Origin: Ditylenchus dipsaci
Lineage: Eukaryota; Nematoda; Chromadorea; Rhabditida; Anguinidae
Direction: 5' to 3'
NCBI GenBank assembly: GCA_004194705.1
Contig: SADC01000861.1
Coordinates: 243,857-307,856, forward strand
DNA: 64,000 bases
The position numbers were made by a program, and so were the translations under genes. Under the pieces are notes generated by a model. The model did no database searches and had not been told where the DNA came from. It saw only the letters and a program-made list of their open reading frames with translations. Shown here piece by piece: positions 60,303 through 64,000 of the stretch. Each line of letters begins with the position of its first letter. Positions within the stretch are counted from its first letter, which is position 1.

Positions 60303-61625
60303 CTGCAATTCAACAAATTAATTTTTTATAAAATAAAGAATTTTTTTTAATAACAAATTTTGAAAGTGTGTTTTGAGGTTATAGCAAAAGTCAAACTTCA
60401 CAATGACTAACACGGGTAAAAAATTTATAGTTCTATTTTTTACATCGAAATTGCATTTTTTAATAAATAAATGAGTGTATTTATCAAGAATAAAAAATTG
60501 CTAAGATACAAATGAAAAAGAGAGATTAACAAGCAATAAAAAAATTTACTTCCCAAAGATATTGGATTTTCGCAAGAACTTGATAATTTTTCTCAGAATT
60601 CAAGGCAAAATTCAACCTTAGCTTTCAAAAATCAAATCACTTAACCCTACCAGTCAAATCAGGTTTGGGAGACCACGGTTACTTTTTTGAAAATTTTTAT
60701 AATCCGTATACTTATATTTCTTTGTATAAACATGATTAAGAAATGCTTTTTCGAGAGTTCAGGTGAAAAATAGTGCAGTAAGCATTTTTGTTAATTGCTT
60801 TGGTCCCCAAGCTAATTTGACAGAGGGGCTTAGGTTTAAGTTTTTCCGAATTTAAATAAACGAACGTGTTAAAAATTATTATATTATATTTTTTTAAAAT
60901 AATATTTGTATCAATAGATCTGGTAGGTGTGAGTGTAGATTTGGATTTGGTAATTTAGAAGAAAATAGGCAACAAAATATTGAAAAAAAATTCGTAAATT
61001 TTGAGAAATCCGTTTCAACAAAAATTTCGAAAAATGATAATAATTTCACACAAAAACAAGAAATTTTTAAACTTCTCAAAAGTAAAACACAGAAAAAGCA
61101 AAAAAACAAGTTTTTTGTTGTTTTGATCGAACACTAGCCTTTTTCGATTAATTGACTAAATTATGAATTAATATCTAACGTCAATTAAAAAGAAACAAGC
61201 AAGCACCAAAAAATTAGTTTCCAATGTGAAGAAATGAAACAAACACAAAACAGGTGTGAATATCCAGCTAATTACCTATTAAAAATCCAAAATTTTTCTT
61301 GGCCAACACTCAGACAAGTAAAGGCAAAAAGTGGTTGGATTGTTGAGCCAACGCACTAATTACATACCAGCACTACCTATTAATTTGCGTGTGAGTGTCA
61401 ATAAATTACTTTTCCAGCAGCATCAGTAGGAAACAAGATGCATGATGAAAGCAGGTTAATAGAACAAACATGACGGTGACTACAAAAAATGGATCTGACG
61501 TAGATTTGGTGCTCCCACTTTTAAAGATATTTTTCATGTGGTTTTGAGAATTTTGTTTTTTAGATTTTTAAAGGATTTGTGGAAAATAAACAGGTGAAAA
61601 TGTAAAAGTGCACTTCTGATAGGAA
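60303..61625. other. upstream of last seen demethylase exon; no exon recognised
   Basis: Very AT-rich. Searched on the minus strand for TPR-type exons of the demethylase without success. One diverged Merlin-type motif near 60798. Confidence 0.35.
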
Positions 61626-62906
61626 TTAACACTCGGCTTGTCACGCGTAGTAATTGCCTCTACTGATACAGAATTTCACGCTGAACACGATGGGGAAATT
61701 TATTTTTGAAAAAAGTTGGTATTTGCGGGTCATCTGCCTCTCTGAACCAACCAAGTCAGAATTTTCGCTCATGCCACTTCAAAAGGGCAGATCTCAGGAT
61801 TATTTTCTCATTTATCAGCAATTTTTATTTTTAAAGAAAGCACAGATCACGGGCTTTCTTATGAGATATCATGCAGGTATTTACGATTATTATATACAAG
61901 AATTTTAGTTCGAAGAAACAATTGCGTGATTTTTCAAAAGCGCTGTTGATGCTTAAATAAGCAACGGAAAGTGTAATATTTTTCAATTTTTCAATTATCG
62001 ATGTATATCATTGAATAAAGCAAGAAAAACTGCGCCGAAGAACTTTCAGAGCAGTGTAAAAAAGAGGCTTTGGCAGTGTTTAGCAAGACTGTTAAAAAAT
62101 TTCAAAATTAACTTTGACGTAAAACTCATATTTTGCCAGAGAAACTTCAATTTTTGACACCAGATTCAAGTTCAGCATGGTCGATTTACTTATGAAACTG
62201 CTCTTAAACATGAGAAATTGCTGTGAAATTTTAAATTCCGCTCAAGACAAAAAATATTTAAATTCTGATTTTTTTTGAAATTTAAATATCTATTGTCTTG
62301 AGCGGGATTCTAAATTTCACAGCAATTTCTCATGTTTAAGAGCAGTTTCATAAGTAAATCGACCATGCTGAACTTGAATCTGGTGTCAAAATTGAAGTTT
62401 TTCTGGCAAAATATGAGTTTTACGTCAAAGTTAATTTGAAATTTTTTAACAGTCTTGCTAAACACTGCCAAAGCCTCTTTTTTACACTGCTCTGAAAGTT
62501 CTTCGGCAGTTTTTCTTGCTTTATTCAATGATATACATCGATAATTGAAAAATTGAAAAAATATTACTTTCCGTTGCTTATTTAAGCATCAACAGCGCTT
62601 TTGAAAAATCACGCAATTGTTTCTTCGAACTAAAATTCTTGTATATAATAATCGTAAATACCTGCATGATATCTCATAAGAAAGCCCGTGATCTGTGCTT
62701 TCTTTAAGAATAAATTGCTGATAAATGAGAAAAAAATCCTGAGATCTGCCCTTTTGAAGTGGCATGAGCGAAAATTCTGACTTGTTGGTTCAGAGAGGCA
62801 GATGACCCGCAAATACCAACTTTTTCAAAATAATTTCCCCATCGTGTTCAGCGTGAAATTCTGTATCAGTAGAGGCAATTACTACGCGTGACAAGCCGAG
62901 TGTTAA
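61626..62906. mobile_element. long-arm foldback element, copy 4
   Basis: TTAACACTCGGCTTGTCACG and its inverse bound a 1.28-kb palindrome with centre near 62275 and arms of about 640 bp. It carries CAGAATTTCACGCTGAACAC in both arms and the core TTCAGCATGGTCGATTTACT. Non-coding: the frames on the two strands are mirror translations of the arms. Confidence 0.9.
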
Positions 62907-62909
62907 AGG

Positions 62910-63220
62910 AGGAGTGAAAGCTGCTTAGGCTTGAAATTCGGCCTTGGTGCGCAGTGGGTGAGCTTTTTTGTTTTTTCGCCCTAAATCCCTAAAAGCTTCG
63001 ACCACTCGTGGAGGCACGCTATTTATTTTGGCTTGTTTTACCAATAAGTACGGTGTTCCGTATTTTCGGGATTCGGAATCAGTGACCCAATCACCCTAGG
63101 CATTGGTCAAACAATCCAAAATAGCGAGCCACCACATACAATCCAACCGTGGACGATTTCGGGCAAAAAACACAAACACTTACCCACTACAAATTTTTAG
63201 ACCTAAGTAGCTTTAACCCT
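62910..63220. mobile_element. tRNA-derived inverted-repeat element, copy 2
   Basis: GGCCTTGGTGCGCAGTGGGT (A-box-like) in the left half, and CACTTACCCACTAC plus ACCTAAGTAGCTTTAACCC in the inverted right half. More decayed than the 26-kb copy. Confidence 0.5.
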
Positions 63221-64000
63221 TTTTAAGACCATGGAAGACCGCTTCCTCAGTCGGCCTGAACCAAGGGCTGAAAACCAGGGTTCAAACCGAGGGCTGAAAA
63301 AAAAACATGGCTCAGTTGCAGTATGAAGCCTTCGCTACTATACACGCAGTTAGGTTGCCTTGGTCTTTCAAGCCGAATCTTTAAAATTAAAAGTTATGAA
63401 TTTCTCATGAAAACAAAAAAACACAGCTTTGATTTTTTTTTAAAATCAGCTTGTAGACGAAGGCAACCGGACTTGGGCTGTTTATTGCTTATATCCGCAA
63501 ACAATATTGCAAGGGAGGTTAAACCCAGAAAATACATAAGGGGGGAGACATTTGCAGCTACGTTTCAATACTATTCTCTACTTTTTAATTTTCAGCTCCA
63601 CATTAAAAGTACCCCCAAACTTCAGGAGGTAGCCAAAAGGTGAAAATCGTGATAAAAAATCAATGTCTAAAACTAGTCGTAAATTCCCCAACCCCTTTAA
63701 AAACTATAAAAAAATAACTAAATAGTTAAATTTGAAAAATCTGGATTTCTTCGAATATCTAGTGCTGAAGACTAAAAATATAAAAAAACTAATGAATTTT
63801 GGGATCGCTTAATTTAAGCAGCAAGTAATTTGGCCGAGGCTGAATATTGGCAAGAGCAGTAGCAGTAATAACAAAGGCATGTTTACAAGCGGATTATAGC
63901 AAGGATAAGTGTTCCAAAGATGAGCACACAGGTCAGCCAAGGTATGGGCAAACTAAGCTTCAATGATTGCTTGATATATTTATCGCCCACTTACTTAATT
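63221..64000. other. window end; nothing firm
   Basis: A Merlin-type GCCTTGGTCTTTCAAG is at 63357. At 63870-63970 the minus strand encodes a hydrophobic run (PIPWLTCVLIFGTLILAI) that could be a receptor exon entering from beyond the window, but it stands alone. Confidence 0.3.

Noticed and set aside
61654..62812. Frames giving the same protein from both ends (MRYHAGIYDYYIQEF)
   Set aside because: Mirror translation of the two arms of a palindrome, not two genes.

Overview
The window looks like a piece of a nematode nuclear genome. The sequence is AT-rich. Genes are split by GT-AG introns with nematode-style TTTCAG acceptors, and three seven-transmembrane genes match the nematode-restricted chemoreceptor families Srsx (one) and Srt (two). 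The species cannot be named from the sequence. Most of the 64 kb is intron or transposon debris; real exons cover only a small fraction.

Layout: 0.4-5.8 kb, an intact Srsx chemoreceptor gene (minus strand) with an unrelated plus-strand gene of unknown family inside its large intron. 6.4-8.6 kb, foldback and pogo-type repeats. 9.2-14.1 kb, a possible Ser-rich exon and a second serpentine receptor gene (minus). 14.4-16.2 kb, a large palindromic element with an 8-bp target duplication. 17.3-19.3 kb, GC palindromes and an 18-bp minisatellite. 20.2-21.6 kb, pogo-type repeats. 23.3-26.8 kb, a FAXC/CDR-type glutathione-S-transferase-fold gene (minus) with a deletion-derived pogo element in an intron. 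27.2-29.5 kb, a near-complete pogo transposon with a seven-exon transposase gene. 29.7-31.9 kb, a 1.3-kb palindrome, a coiled-coil exon and a Merlin (ISXO2-like) remnant. 33.0-48.1 kb, two paralogous Srt receptor genes (minus) separated by a plus-strand relative of the 3-4 kb gene, with four hAT-type elements that carry perfect 8-bp duplications (one lies just upstream of the first receptor). 49.1 kb, tRNA-Pro(TGG). 50.3-52.2 kb, an interrupted foldback with an exon-like insert. 55.2-60.3 kb, eight exons of a KDM6 (UTX/JMJD3) H3K27 demethylase (minus), with all metal-binding residues recognisable but about ten single-base frame breaks. 61.6-63.2 kb, another foldback and a tRNA-derived inverted repeat.

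The receptors, FAXC-like protein and demethylase show no operon-like arrangement and appear to be independent genes. The transposons are the connecting theme: pogo, hAT and Merlin elements, mostly non-autonomous, sit in almost every intron. Two deletion derivatives (pogo at 23.3 kb, hAT at 40.8 kb) keep the DNA-binding start and the very end of their transposases while losing the catalytic core. The least explained items are the paralogous gene pair (3.3-4.1 kb and 39-40.7 kb), the long-arm foldback family, and the dense single-base frame breaks in the demethylase.
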